NCBI GenBank assembly: GCA_963693285.1
Contig: OY848917.1
Location: 19,263,745 to 19,327,744 of the forward strand
DNA length: 64,000 nucleotides
Reading direction: 5' to 3'
Source of the DNA: Xestospongia muta
Lineage: Eukaryota; Porifera; Demospongiae; Haplosclerida; Petrosiidae
The notes below the pieces were generated by a model. The model was given only the letters and a program-made list of their open reading frames with translations. It had not been told where the DNA came from and did no database searches. Of the stretch, positions 45,704-58,660 are shown piece after piece. Position numbers and translations under genes: made by a program. The number at the start of each line of letters is the position of its first letter. The first letter of the stretch is position 1.

Positions 45704-45773
45704 CTCTCCCTTGCCGCCTGGCGGCCATAAAATTTTTTAAAAATATCCGTGGCCGCCAGGTGGCAGGGGAGAG
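45704..45773. repeat. GC-rich inverted repeat (hairpin), block Y'
   Basis: Arms 45704-45727 and 45750-45773, loop 22 nt. Same arms as in Y. Confidence 0.85.
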
Positions 45774-46566
45774 CTCTGATTTGTAGGGTGCGTGTGTGTG
45801 TGCTGTGTGTGTGTGTAGGTTGGCTGTCCTTTTTCACTTCCTCTGTCTCTCTTCACTCTCATCTATCCATTCATTGTCACCACCAGTTCAGTTAATAACT
45901 ACTCTTTTTCTTTCCATGCAGGAGCAGCACTGTTGAAACAGGTGAGCAACCTTCCATCCATCCACTGTTTAGTATTCCAGTTGTTCCAGATAACTTTCTT
46001 TTTCTTCCTCTATGTTCTCTACTTGTGGACTGACTGGACTATTGGGGACTCTTCAACTACAGAGACTTTATTTTTTATATTTTATTGTTTTTCTTTATGA
46101 TTTGCTAGTAATTTATTATACGAATTTCTAAAAAAAAAATTTTTTTCTAAAATTTGTCAAAGTTCAATCTTAAACTTCAATCTTTAAATATTTAAAGTTA
46201 ATTATTAATCTTAAATTTAAACATTCTAGATTTATTTAACTTTAAAATTGTTTCATGAAAACTGAATTACTTTAAAATTGATTTTTTTAACTTTAAACAA
46301 CCACAATGATACTGAACTCTGATTATTTTTAACCTTTTCACAACTATTGTATTACATATTATTACTACAACAATATAAATCATTTTTATTAAAAACTGTT
46401 AATTTCTCTTTTTGTCTAACAAGATAAGCTAATTTTACTATTATTATTTAGATTGTATCATACTGTCATTATTGTTTTTTAGCAAAAAGTTATATTTAAT
46501 TAATAATCTTTTTCTTAATAATTAATTAAAATCTATTAATGTTTTCCTGTTCTCGTCTTGGTAATA

Positions 46567-46702
46567 TTTCCCGCCATAATAGTGGTGGTCACACGTTTGA
46601 TATTCGTTGCTAGGCGTGTGCTCATAATATTTCCCGCCATAATAGTGGTGGTCACGCGTTTGATATTCGTTGCTAGATGTGTGCTCGTGACATTTTCCCG
46701 CC
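46567..46702 (+). promoter_or_regulatory. Triple E2F-like motif cluster, block Y'
   Basis: TTTCCCGCC at 46567, 46630 and 46694, with spacing kept. Confidence 0.45.
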
Positions 46703-47756
46703 TAACCAACGTGTGCATTCTCAATGGTAATGGTTCTCTGGAGACCTTTTTGACTGGACTCTCTCCGTCCTTAGACTGACTCTCGAGATGTTCACCTATT
46801 GAGACAGTTTTATTTCTGCTTTATTGTTTCCAAGAACAAGAGTATCGAGAGGAAGTATCAAAAGAACTCTTCCTATACATTGATGTTATGTAACTGTGAT
46901 TGATTAATGGATAAACCAACCATTATTGTGGAAATTGCATTTTAGAAATTTTAACATTTGACTAGTTCTTCAATCATTTATTTTAATCAAGTTCTTTTTG
47001 GATGTTTATTTTATTTTGGCTTTTACTTGTTTAAATTAATGTTTATTTATCATTTAACTTGTTTATTGTTTTTTAAAAGTTTAGGGTTGAGTATTCTCAT
47101 AAGATATCAACACAAATTATATGCTTTATACTTTCTACTTCACATGATAGCAAAGGTAAGTGGGTGTGGTTTTTTGAAGAGGAATTGTTCTCACTATGTT
47201 TTTATATCTCGATCTATCCATTCATCAGTTTATACATCCATTTATGCTTTCAATAATCTATTCATTCATTTATCTATCAATCTTATTTATCCATATCACA
47301 GAGTTATATTCTCTTACTACAACTACCTCACTCAAACAACAACAGAATCCACTACTCAACAATAAGTTTTATCTGAATCTCCACCCAGTTCTGATACAGA
47401 AGCCGTACACACTGATTGCAATGTATTATTCTCTCAGTAGCTTAGTGCAAAAGGATTATGTCCTGCCAAGATTAAATGTAAAGCTTGTCTAAAAGGTAAG
47501 ACTCATATTGGTCTCATGCCCAATACTATACGGACAGATTCCTATACCTCGTTACTATTGTCAGATTTCCATATCTACCATAGTACTAATCCTATGCCTT
47601 GTTTTCATTATAGTCTGATTCCCATACTAATCATGTCGTTAATTAATGTAGTCTAATAATACACATACTACATTACTTTAGTCCCATTTCCATACCACCA
47701 CATTCCTTCTCATTCCTATACCACTTACAATTCATTTCCCTAATTCACATGTACAT

Positions 47757-50515
47757 GTATATCAATTTATTCACTTGTTCATCCATTCATCAATCCATTC
47801 ATTCATCTGTCTATCCATTGATTCATCCATTTGTCTGTTTATCCATTCATTGATCCATCTATCTATCTGTCTATCCATTTCATCAATCCATCCATTCATC
47901 TGTCTATCCATTCATTGATCCATCCATTTGTCTATCTATCCATTCATTGATCCATTTATCTATCTGTCTATCCATTCATTGATCTATCTATCTATCTGTC
48001 TATCCATTCATTGATCCATCCATTTGTCTGTTTATCCATTCATTGATCCATCTATCTATCTGTCCATTCATTCTATCTGTCTCTTCATTCATCAATCCAT
48101 TCATTCATCTGTCTATCCATTTATTGATCCATCCATTCATCTGTTTAACCATTCATTGATCCACCTATCTATCTATCTATCCATTCATCAATCCATTCAT
48201 TCATCTGTCTATCCATTGATTCATCCATTTGTCCGTTTATCCATTCATTGATCCATCTATCTATCTGTCTATCCATTTCATCAATCCATCCATTCATCTG
48301 TCTATCCATTCATTGATCCATCCATTTGTCTATCTATCCATTCATTGATCCATCTATCTATCTGTCTATCCATTCATCAATCCCTTCATTCATTTGTTCA
48401 ACCATTCATTGATCCATCTATCTATCTGTCTATCCATTCATTGATCCATCTATCTATCTGTCTATCCATTCATCAATCCATTCATTCATCTGTTTATCTA
48501 TTCATCGATCCATCCATTTGTCTGTTTATCCATTCATTGATCCACCTATCTATCTATCTATCCATTCATCAATCCATTCATTCATCTGTCTATCCATTGA
48601 TTCATCCATTTGTCTGTTTATCCATTCATTGATCCATCTATCTATCTGTCTATCCATTTCATCAATCCATCCATTCATCTGTCTATCCATTCATTGATCC
48701 ATCCATTTGTCTATCTATCCATTCATTGATCCATCTATCTATCTGTCTATCCATTCATCAATCCCTTCATTCATTTGTTCAACCATTCATTGATCCATCT
48801 ATCTATCTGTCTATCCATTCATTGATCCATCTATCTATCTGTCTATCCATTCATCAATCCATTCATTCATCTGTTTATCTATTCATCGATCCATCCATTT
48901 GTCTGTTTATCCATTCATTGATCCACCTATCTATCTATCTATCCATTCATCAATCCATTCATTCATCTGTCTATCCATTGATTCATCCATTTGTCTGTTT
49001 ATCCATTCATTGATCCATCTATCTATCTGTCTATCCATTTCATCAATCCATCCATTCATCTGTCTATCCATTCATTGATCCATCCATTTGTCTATCTATC
49101 CATTCATTGATCCATCTATCTATCTGTCTATCCATTCATCAATCCCTTCATTCATTTGTTCAACCATTCATTGATCCATCTATCTATCTGTCTATCCATT
49201 CATTGATCCATCTATCTATCTGTCTATCATTTCATCAATCCATTCATTCATCTGTTTATCTATTCATCGATCCATCCATTTGTCTGTTTATCCATTCATT
49301 GATCCACCTATCTATCTATCTATCCATTCATCAATCCATTCATTCATCTGTCTATCCATTGATTCATCCATTTGTCTGTTTATCCATTCATTGATCCATC
49401 TATCTATCTGTCTATCCATTTCATCAATCCATCCATTCATCTGTCTATCCATTCATTGATCCATCCATTTGTCTATCTATCCATTCATTGATCCATCTAT
49501 CTATCTGTCTATCCATTCATCAATCCCTTCATTCATTTGTTCAACCATTCATTGATCCATCTATCTATCTGTCTATCCATTCATTGATCCATCTATCTAT
49601 CTGTCTATCCATTCATCAATCCATTCATTCATCTGTTTATCTATTCATCGATCCATCCATTTGTCTGTTTATCCATTCATTGATCCACCTATCTATCTAT
49701 CTATCCATTCATCAATCCATTCATTCATCTGTCTATCCATTGATTCATCCATTTGTCTGTTTATCCATTCATTGATCCATCTATCTATCTGTCTATCCAT
49801 TTCATCAATCCATCCATTCATCTGTCTATCCATTCATTGATCCATCCATTTGTCTATCTATCCATTCATTGATCCATCTATCTATCTGTCTATCCATTCA
49901 TCAATCCCTTCATTCATTTGTTCAACCATTCATTGATCCATCTATCTATCTGTCTATCCATTCATTGATCCATCTATCTATCTGTCTATCCATTCATCAA
50001 TCCATTCATTCATCTGTTTATCTATTCATCGATCCATCCATTTGTCTGTTTATCCATTCATTGATCCATCTATCTATCTGTCTATCCATTCATTGATCCA
50101 TCTATCTATCTGTCTATCCATTCATCAATCCATTCATTCATCTGTTTATCTATTCATCGATCCATTCATTCATCTGTCTATCCATTCATTGATCCATCTA
50201 TCTATCTGTCTATCCTATTATTGATCCATCTATCTATCTGTCTATCCATTTATTGATCCATCCATTCATCTGTCTATCCATTCATTGATCCATCTATCTT
50301 TCTGTCTATCCATTTATTGATCCATCCATTCATCTGTCTATCCATTCATTGATCCATCCATTCATCTGTTTAACCATTCATTGATCCATCTATCTATCTG
50401 TCTATCCATTTATTGATCCATCCATTCATCTGTCTATCCATTCATTGATTCATCCATTCATCTGTTTAACCATTCATTGATCCATCTATTTATTTGTCTA
50501 TCCGTTTAATGATCC
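47757..50515 (+). repeat. 32-bp satellite array 2
   Basis: About 2.76 kb of the same monomer family, starting right after ACATGTACATGTATATCAAT as in array 1 and ending at the same Z junction (GATGGTTACCAGCATACTCA). Confidence 0.97.
48150..50055 (+). repeat. 381-bp higher-order repeat in array 2
   Basis: Five successive copies (anchors 48345, 48726, 49107, 49488 and 49869), exactly 381 bp apart, about 12 monomers each. Copies are almost identical; the third differs at one site (CTATCATTTC for CTATCCATTC). This implies recent amplification or homogenisation. Confidence 0.93.
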
Positions 50516-52330
50516 TCCAAGATGGTTACCAGCATACTCATAAGAGTATCTGAAAGGCAGACTAGTATATGGCTGGTGGCCTGGTTTCAACTGACATTGA
50601 CTGCTTAGACAGCCCGAATCTAGATGATTATATCTTGTGGGTCACTGTGTTTGTAATTTACCTTAGATATGATTATATTATTAGCATCTTCAATTGCATT
50701 AGTATAAAATACATCAGGGACTGACCCCAAGTGTCCTTCATGTACAGAGCACAACATAGTATATTGTATGATAATAACTTTATAAGAACCACTCTATAAA
50801 CAACTCCATATCTTATTTTACATGTTCATGCTTTACCCATTCACACAATAGCAAGTATATTGCTTGTTATGAAAGTCATGATCTGTATTAACATTAACAT
50901 TAACTAAACCTTTGATATAATTTATTTTCCCAAAAGTGTCCCAAATAATTTCATTTTCAATATCATTAGAGATCTCTAGTTTAATTAATTCTTCTTTAAT
51001 GTTTCTTCTAACATGTATGAAACATGTGAGGTGATATGCAAATGGAATTTATGTAAGAATGTTTCAATCAAGTCTTTTCACCATTTGTTCTAAACAATGA
51101 AGTAACTCAATCTGCTTACATTGACCAACCATTGCTGATGTAAAAATACATAATCTTGTAATGACTTTGTGGTGGACCAATTGTGACTGGAGGCTGTTTA
51201 GTTTATTTGGACATTACAAGGTGTTGATAAATAGTTGGTATGACATCATTTATTAGGTCAATTATTGTTTAATTCATATATAATGTTTAGTTTTACTGGA
51301 TATTGAATTCGTATTTATTGTTTAGTCTGCATGCATTATCAGCATGTTTCGCTAGAAAATGATTTTCTAACAAACAATGAAGTATTTAGTTTCAGTATCA
51401 ATTTTGTACACTTTTTGGAAGGTAATTATTTATTCCTTTAACTACCCCAAATTAGTAGGAAACAATGCCAACACCTACTGGATGTTAAATTCGTATTTGG
51501 TGTTCGTTTGGCAAGTTTAATTTTAAAACCAATTGGACATATAAAATCCTCAAATCTATGAAACCATATGATCCACACTAAAAACATCAGCTTCTGAGTG
51601 ACTATAGCAACAATTACTTCTATAGCAACTATTACCATGGTAACAATCACCATAACAACATCACCATTAGCAAGTACATATATATCATGATAGCAACTAT
51701 ATACGTATCCATAGCAACAATAGTTATAATCTTATGATAATTAGTGACATTATTGTTTTGGGACTAAAACTAAGCATTATGTTTTGAATTTGTTACAAAC
51801 ATTGTCAAAACCTAACAGATATTAAATAATGACCATTGTTTAATTTCCATCCATTATCGGCAAATTTTGCTTAAAATAGTTTATCTACCAAAAACAAAGA
51901 ATTTAGTCCCACTACCAATTTTGTACACTTTTTAAAAGGAACACAATTGTCCCTGTATCTTCCCAAACTTTGTCGGAAACAATACAAAAACTATTGGACA
52001 TTGACTTCATGTTTAATGTTTTAGTCTCCATGTATAATTGGCAAGTTTTAAAGCTGATTGGATATGTAAAATTCTCAAATCCATGAAACAATATAAGCTA
52101 TACAAAAGTATCAACATGTGAGTCATGATAGGAATAATTACTACAGTAGCAACATTTATACATCTACTAATAGATTAACATGCATCCATTGCTCTTAATT
52201 TATCATCTATTTCATTTTATACTTTGATACCCCTTTTTTTTCAGGACAAGATGGACAAGGAAAGAACAATAATGGAAGATTTAAAGATGGAAAGATATAT
52301 TTTGAATGAGGCCAGGCAAATTAACTTAAC
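50516..52330. repeat. Duplicated block Z'
   Basis: Copy of Z; the minus-strand frame at about 50517-50619 and the adjoining micro-intron are kept. After about 51290 it consists of diverged repeats of roughly 180-500 bp with TTTAGT..GCATGCAT..CAGCA motifs. No intact gene. Confidence 0.65.
52245..52330 (+). pseudogene. Truncated coiled-coil exon at the Z'/X' junction
   Basis: After a strong polypyrimidine acceptor (TTTTTTTTCAG) the frame reads DKMDKERTIMEDLKMERYIL and continues to the point where block X' begins. Charged composition fits the coiled-coil exons in X. It is cut by the junction and has no copy upstream of X. Confidence 0.35.
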
Positions 52331-52509
52331 TATTACATCAATATAGATCATTACTATTTAGTTTTACAAGATAAACTAATTTTACTAATTATTTACTTTG
52401 TCTCATATTACCATTAATGTTTTTAGCAATAAGATATCATTTAATTAATAATCTTTTTAATAATTAATTAAAAATCTATTAATATTTTGCTGCTCTTCTT
52501 ACGTAATAT

Positions 52510-52582
52510 TTTCCCGCCATAATAGTGGCGGTTAAGCGTTTGAAGTTCCTTGCTAGATGTGTCCTCGTGATATTTTCCCGCC
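52510..52582 (+). promoter_or_regulatory. Paired E2F-like motifs, block X'
   Basis: TTTCCCGCC at 52510 and 52574, 64 bp apart as in X. Confidence 0.4.
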
Positions 52583-53664
52583 TAGCCAACGTGTGTATTT
52601 TTTATTAGTAATAATTTCTCTGGAGACCTTCTTTGACTGGACTCTCACTCTACTTTGACTGGACTCTCACTTCATTCATCAATCTGTCCATTTGTCCATC
52701 CATCAATTCATAAATTCATCCATTTATCCATTAATACTACCTATTTATCTATATCACAGAGTTATATTCTACTATAACTTACCTCATTCCAACAACAACA
52801 AAATCTATTGCTCAAAAATAATGATTTTTTTTGAATCTCCACCTAGTTTTGATGAAGAAGCCACACCCACTGATTCTGAAGAATTGTCTTGGCAGTTAGT
52901 GCAGAAAGATTTAGTCCTGTTAAGGTTAAATTTGAAGTTCCAACAGGATGCTCGTCTAAAAGGTAAGATTAATGTTGATCTCATGCCCAATACTATATGG
53001 ACAGATTCCTATACCTCATTACTATGGTATAATTCTCATTATTGTCACAGTCATAATCCAATACCTTGTCCCTGTTATAGTCTGGTCCCCATACTCAGCA
53101 TAGATATGTGTATACATAAAATTCATTTCTCAATGTTACAGTTTGATTCCCATACTAATCGTATTAATTAATATAGTCTGATACCCATACTGCATAGTTT
53201 AGTTCCATTTCTATGCCACCACTTTCATTCCTATTCCCATACTACTTACATTTCATTTCCCTAGTTCACATATACATCGAAAACAAGTTAGTGTCACTTC
53301 CTCTTCCATTAAATTGTCAGTCACCAAACACCATCCTCCTATCACAACTGTTTCATTTCTCATTTAAAACTATTATATATATAATTAGTATGAGAATGAG
53401 ACTTTTGTAATAAAGTATATGTACATGTAATATGATATGGGAACTATCCTCAATAGGTGTACATGTACATGTGTATGTATATCAATTAATGTAATTAATG
53501 AGAATGAGGCGTTTATAATAAAGTCTCATTCCCATATTATAAATTGATCCTCATACCATATCATAAATATTGTATAAAAAAGAAGTCTCATTTCCAATCT
53601 TCATGTTTTATTCTTGTGTATAGAAATTGGGTGATACTTCAAAATTTAAATCTCATGTTTTTAG

Positions 53665-54380
53665 ATTGTCCAAACTTGAACAAGGGAACAAAACTTTACA
53701 TCAACTATCCAATCAGCTCTCATTAGAGATAGAGGAGTATCAGAAACAAACTAGAGCACTTGTTGAAGATGTAGAAACTAAAACTAGAGAAGTTAAAATA
53801 ATAAGAGAACATTTACAGAGAACTGAACAAAGTAGAAGTGTCTCTGAAGTAAGTTAATATCAAATTGTGTCTATCTGGACATATCATGTACTAGTGTGTG
53901 TTCATTTATCATTTAAATCATGATCCATCCATTGATCACATATAAATTAGATGTTATTTTATTTATCTATTAATCCATTTATCTCTCAATCCATTGATAC
54001 ACCACTGTATGTATCTATTAGTCAATCTATCTGTCCATTTTTAGTTGGAGGCACTAGTAATTGAAACTGTTAAATAGAAATGTGATGGTTGGAAATAGAG
54101 AGAAGACCAGTTGTCTTGTGAATTTATACTACTCGACCTCTTTTAAAATAGACACAAAGAGATAAACAATTTACGGAACAGTCACTAAACCATTGTCTTG
54201 AGGTTAGACTGTCTACTATAATCATATTTAATTTAACACTTTTCACAAGAGAACTTAATATTTTATTGAGTTAGTTACTATGGAAAGTAACACTCAACAA
54301 CTTATGATAGAGAAAGGTCAGAAGCAGTTAAAATATCTTAAAGAAGCATCCATTGTTTATGTTTATAGATTTATTACTAT
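53665..54380 (+). pseudogene. Decayed coiled-coil protein exons, block X'
   Basis: Exon 53665-53848 matches the X exon residue for residue as far as I can read. The next exon (54045 on) has the shared TAG at 54075-54077 and an additional TAG where X has GAG in the KEREDQL stretch. Downstream TQRDKQF and KGQKQLKYLKEAS pieces are kept. No start or terminal exon is found. Confidence 0.6.
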
Positions 54381-54765
54381 AGATCCATTACCACACTTAT
54401 AGATCCATTTCCATGTTTGATATGTGTACTATATATCCATTGCAACATTTATACATCTATTAATAATTTAACATGCATCCATTGCTATTAATAAATTTAT
54501 CCATTAATAATACCTATTTATTCATATCACAGAGTTACACAACTTACCTCATTCCAACAACAACAAAATCTATTGCTCAAAAACAATGATTTTTGTCTGA
54601 ATCATCACAGTCATAATTCTATACCTTGTCCCTGTTGTAGTCTGGTTCCCATATTCAGCATAGATATGCGTGTACGTAAGTTTCATTTGTCACTGTTACA
54701 GTCTAATTCACATACTAATCATTTTATTAATTAATATGGTCTGATATCCATTCTGCATTCTTTAG

Positions 54766-55026
54766 TCTCATTTTCATACCACCACTTTACTTCCCATTCC
54801 TATACCACCTACAATTCATTTCCCTAATTCACATATAAATATACATCCTAAGCGAGCAAGTACTTCGTCCTCCTCCACCCTTCCCAAATCCTCAGTCACC
54901 AAAAATGATCCTCCCATCAGAACTGCTTCTTCTAAAACTGGTCAGACCAGTCTAACAAGTACTTCAAAGCAGAATACTTCTGTAGCAACTACTGGTAACA
55001 CTGGGTTTTTAGTAACTGACATACAG
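54766..55026 (+). pseudogene. Ser/Thr-rich exon-like open frame, block X'
   Basis: Same 261-nt length, acceptor and donor as 34528-34788, with few differences (one Met codon changed to Ser). Confidence 0.4.
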
Positions 55027-55439
55027 GTAAAGTTATATTAGTGTATTTGTCACTATTTTAATATTCTTATTAACTATACATGTACATGTATATACATGTA
55101 GTTATTATATGTGCCTTGTAGGTCTCTCATTATGTGAGTGGGTAGTTATAGTTTGTCAAGATCTGGTCACATGATAGTCACATGATCTGATTGTGTCTAT
55201 TTCTGTAGGGATTGTCAGAAGTTTGTGTTGTTGCTTTACAAGAGTAGAACAAATGTCTTTAAACTAATTTAGAATGAGTCTGCCCAATGGAAGGGTGTGT
55301 TAAATACTTAGAAGGAAAATAAAAATAATATGAAAATAGCAAGGAACTGTCAGAATTTGTAAATTTGGTGTGCTAGTTAAAAATGTAATCTACATTCATC
55401 ATCTGTTATGTCTTACTATGAAGCCATTTAAAATAGTAT

Positions 55440-55441
<2 letters not shown>

Positions 55442-55479
<38 letters not shown>
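55442..55479. repeat. (CT)n microsatellite, short allele-like copy
   Basis: About 38 bp, same flanks as the 338-bp tract at 35203. Confidence 0.95.
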
Positions 55480-55483
<4 letters not shown>

Positions 55484-56103
55484 TCACCTGTCGAGTTCCA
55501 ACAGTTCCAAGGGATATGATTTATAGTTCCCATTGTCGAATATCCATCTTTATGCATACCAATAACACACTATTAACTGTAGAATATTACACTTTGCAAA
55601 ACTTCCTACAGCTTTTATAAATATAGGGTTCTTTCTCTCCAAGTTAATGTACTAGTAGATCTGAGTCCAAGCAACTAGTGGCCCATGATAGCTGTCTCCT
55701 ACATACAAACACTACTTTCACTAATTTGTAATATATATTGATACAGATATATCATAACAGAAAATGATTTTGAGACGTCTAAAGTGATTAGTTTTGGAGT
55801 TTCTTAGAGAAATATTGTATCCTATATTACATATAGACATTGTCTTACAAATGTATTTCTTTCCAGTAACAAGTTGTAGAATAGTTAAAGTACTATAATA
55901 TTTTATGTATTTTGAAACTTTCAATTATTTGTTAATTAGATCAATTAAAAATCAATTAATGTTGGTCACGTGGGTGGTGGTACTGGTGACAAATGTGTCA
56001 CGAGATTTTCTTGACTGAGCGTCAAATTGAAGCGTGAGAGAAACCTCTTGATGATATTAAAAGTACTCTATTTTTCATGTCTCTATGTCTCTACGACTCA
56101 CCA

Positions 56104-56200
56104 CGTCGCTGGATCACCTCTTCACTTCGTTGGATCGTCTCTCCTCGTTGCTGGATCACCTCGTCACTTCGTTGGATCGACTCTCCTCGTCGCTGGATCA
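56104..56200 (+). repeat. 42-bp minisatellite, block Y'' (2.3 units)
   Basis: Same unit and number as in block Y. Confidence 0.85.
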
Positions 56201-56591
56201 TCTTTTCGTTTTAGTTATGTCATCTTTATCTGTTTCATTACTTTTTCTTTCTTATTTTTGTAATATTTAATTTTTTATTTATGTAAAGGTTTTTGTTCTG
56301 ACTCTTCCTTTCTACAGGACTCACCTTGAAAATTCTTACTGTGGTTGGCATGATGTTCTCTGATGCTCTCCACTGTTCTTCTTTGATGTTTGTTCTTTTG
56401 ACTGTTATGATGTTCTCTTCACAGTTCTGATGTTCTCTGGATGTAAAAGATGAGTCGCTCTCCTGCTCATTGGACTCTTTCCTCTCTTCCTTCCAGCCTT
56501 CTTTCCTCTTCTTTTATTTTTTTTAAATTTTATTTTGGGCTATCTAGCCTATATACATCATACACACACTCATACAATCTCTAAAAATTAT

Positions 56592-56662
56592 CTCTCCCTT
56601 GCCGCCTGGCGGCCATAAAATTTTTTAAAAAACATTCGTGGCCGCCAGGTGGCAGGGGAGAG
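56592..56662. repeat. GC-rich inverted repeat (hairpin), block Y''
   Basis: Arms 56592-56615 and 56639-56662; the loop differs slightly (ACATTC for ATATCC) while the arms are unchanged. Confidence 0.85.
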
Positions 56663-57440
56663 CTCTGATTTGTAGGGTGCGTGTGTGTGTGCTGTGTGTG
56701 TGTGTAGGTTGGTTGTCCTTTTTCACTTCCTCTGTCTCTCTTCACTCTCCTCTATCCATTCATTGTCACCACCAGTTCAGTTAATAACTACTCTTTTTCT
56801 TTCCATGTAGGAGCAGCACTGTTGAAACAGGTGAGCAACCTTCCTTCCATCTCTACTTGTGGACTGACTGGACTCTTGGGACTCTACTTGTGGACTGACT
56901 GGACTCTTGGAACTCTTCAACTACAGAGACTGTCTTTTTATTTTTTTTTATTTTCTTTTTTTATATTTTAATGTTTTTCTTTATAATTTGCTAGTAATTT
57001 ATTATATGAAGTTCTCAAAAAACACTTTTTTCTAAAATCTGTCAAACTTCAATCTTAAACTTTAATCTTTTAAAGTTAATTATTAATCTTCAATTCAAAC
57101 ATTCTAGATTTATTTAACTTTGAAATTGTTTCATGAAAACAGAATTACTTTAAAATTGATTTTTTAACTTTAAACAACCACAATGATACTGAACTCTAAT
57201 TATTAACCTTTTCACAACTATTGTATTACATATTATTACTACAACAATATAAATCATTTTTATTAAAAACTGTTAATTTCTCTTTTTGTCTAACAAGATA
57301 AGCTAATTTTACTATTATTATTTAGATTGTATCATACTGTCATTATTGTTTTTTAGCAAAAAGTTATATTTAATTAATAATCTTTTTCTTAATAATTAAT
57401 TAAAATCTATTAATGTTTTGCTGTTCTCGTCATGGTAATA

Positions 57441-57575
57441 TTTCCCGCCATAATAGTGGTGGTCACATGTTGATATTCGTTGCTAGGCGTGTGCTCATAA
57501 TATTTCCCGCCATAATAGTGGTGGTCACGCGTTTGATATTCGTTGCTAGATGTGTGCTCGTGACATTTTCCCGCC
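57441..57575 (+). promoter_or_regulatory. Triple E2F-like motif cluster, block Y''
   Basis: TTTCCCGCC at 57441, 57503 and 57567. Confidence 0.45.
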
Positions 57576-58660
57576 TAACCAACGTGTGCATTCTCAATAG
57601 TAATGGATTCTCTGGAGACCTTTTTGACTGGACTCTCTCCCTCCTTAGACTGACTCTCGAGATGTTCACCTATTGAGACAGTTTTATTTCTGTTTTATTG
57701 TTTCCACTGAACTCAATTACTTTATCATAGAATGTGCCAAGAACAAGAGTATCGAGAGGAAGTTTCAAAAGAACTCTTCCTATACATTGATGTTATGTAA
57801 CTGTGATTGATTAATGGATAAACCTAACCATTATTGTGGAAATTGCATTTTAGAAATTTTAACATTTGACTAGTTCTTCAATCATTTACTTTAATGAAGT
57901 TCTTTTTGGATGTTTATTTTATTTTGGCTTTTAATTGTTTAAATTAATGTTTATTTATCATTTAACTTGTTTATTGTTTTTTAAAGTTTAGGGTTGAATA
58001 TTCTCACAAGATATCAACACAAATATATATGCTTTATACTTTCATTCTACTTCACATGATAGCAAAGGTAAGTGGGTGTGGTTTTTTGAGGAGAAATCGT
58101 TCTAACTACATTTTTATATCTCAATCTATCCATTCATCAGTTTAGCCATCCATTTATGCTTTCAATAATCTATCCATCCATTTATCCATCAATCTTATTT
58201 ATCTATATCACAGAGTTATATTCTGTTACTACAACTACCTCACTCAAACAACAACAGAATCCACTACTCAACAATAAGTTTTATCTGAATCTCCACCCAG
58301 TTCTGATACAGAAACCACACCCACTGATTCCGATGTATTATTCTCTCAGCAGCTTAGTGCAAAAGGATTATGTCCTGCCAAGATTAAATGTAAAGCTTGT
58401 TTAAAAGGTAAGACTCATATTGGTCTCGTGCCCAATACTACATGGACAGATTCCTATACCTCATTACTATTGTCAGATTCCCATTGCTAGCATAGTACTA
58501 ATCCTATGGCTTGTTTTCATTATAGCTGGATTCCCATACTAATCATATCGTTGTCTAATAATACTCATACTACATTACTTTAGTCCCATTTCCATACCAC
58601 CACATTCCTTCTCATTCCTATACCACTTACAATTCATTTCCCTAGTTCACATGTACATGT

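Larger units (their letters stand above)
44784..47756 (+). repeat. Segmental duplication block Y'
   Basis: Copy of block Y without a preceding X. Minisatellite of 3.3 units at 45170, hairpin at 45704-45773, E2F-like motifs at 46567, 46630 and 46694. Small deletions against Y, for example near 46820. Confidence 0.88.
52331..55717 (+). repeat. Segmental duplication block X'
   Basis: Copy of X about 20.3 kb away. E2F-like motifs at 52510 and 52574; ESPPSF-type exon open in this copy (about 52825-52960, donor GTAAGA); coiled-coil exon 53665-53848; Ser/Thr-rich frame 54766-55026; (CT)n shortened to 55442-55479. Confidence 0.85.
55718..58660 (+). repeat. Segmental duplication block Y''
   Basis: Third copy of Y, again preceded by X-type sequence. 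Minisatellite at 56104, hairpin at 56592-56662, E2F-like motifs at 57441, 57503 and 57567. A short TACTTGTGGACTGACTGGAC duplication near 56855-56905 is private to this copy. Confidence 0.88.
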
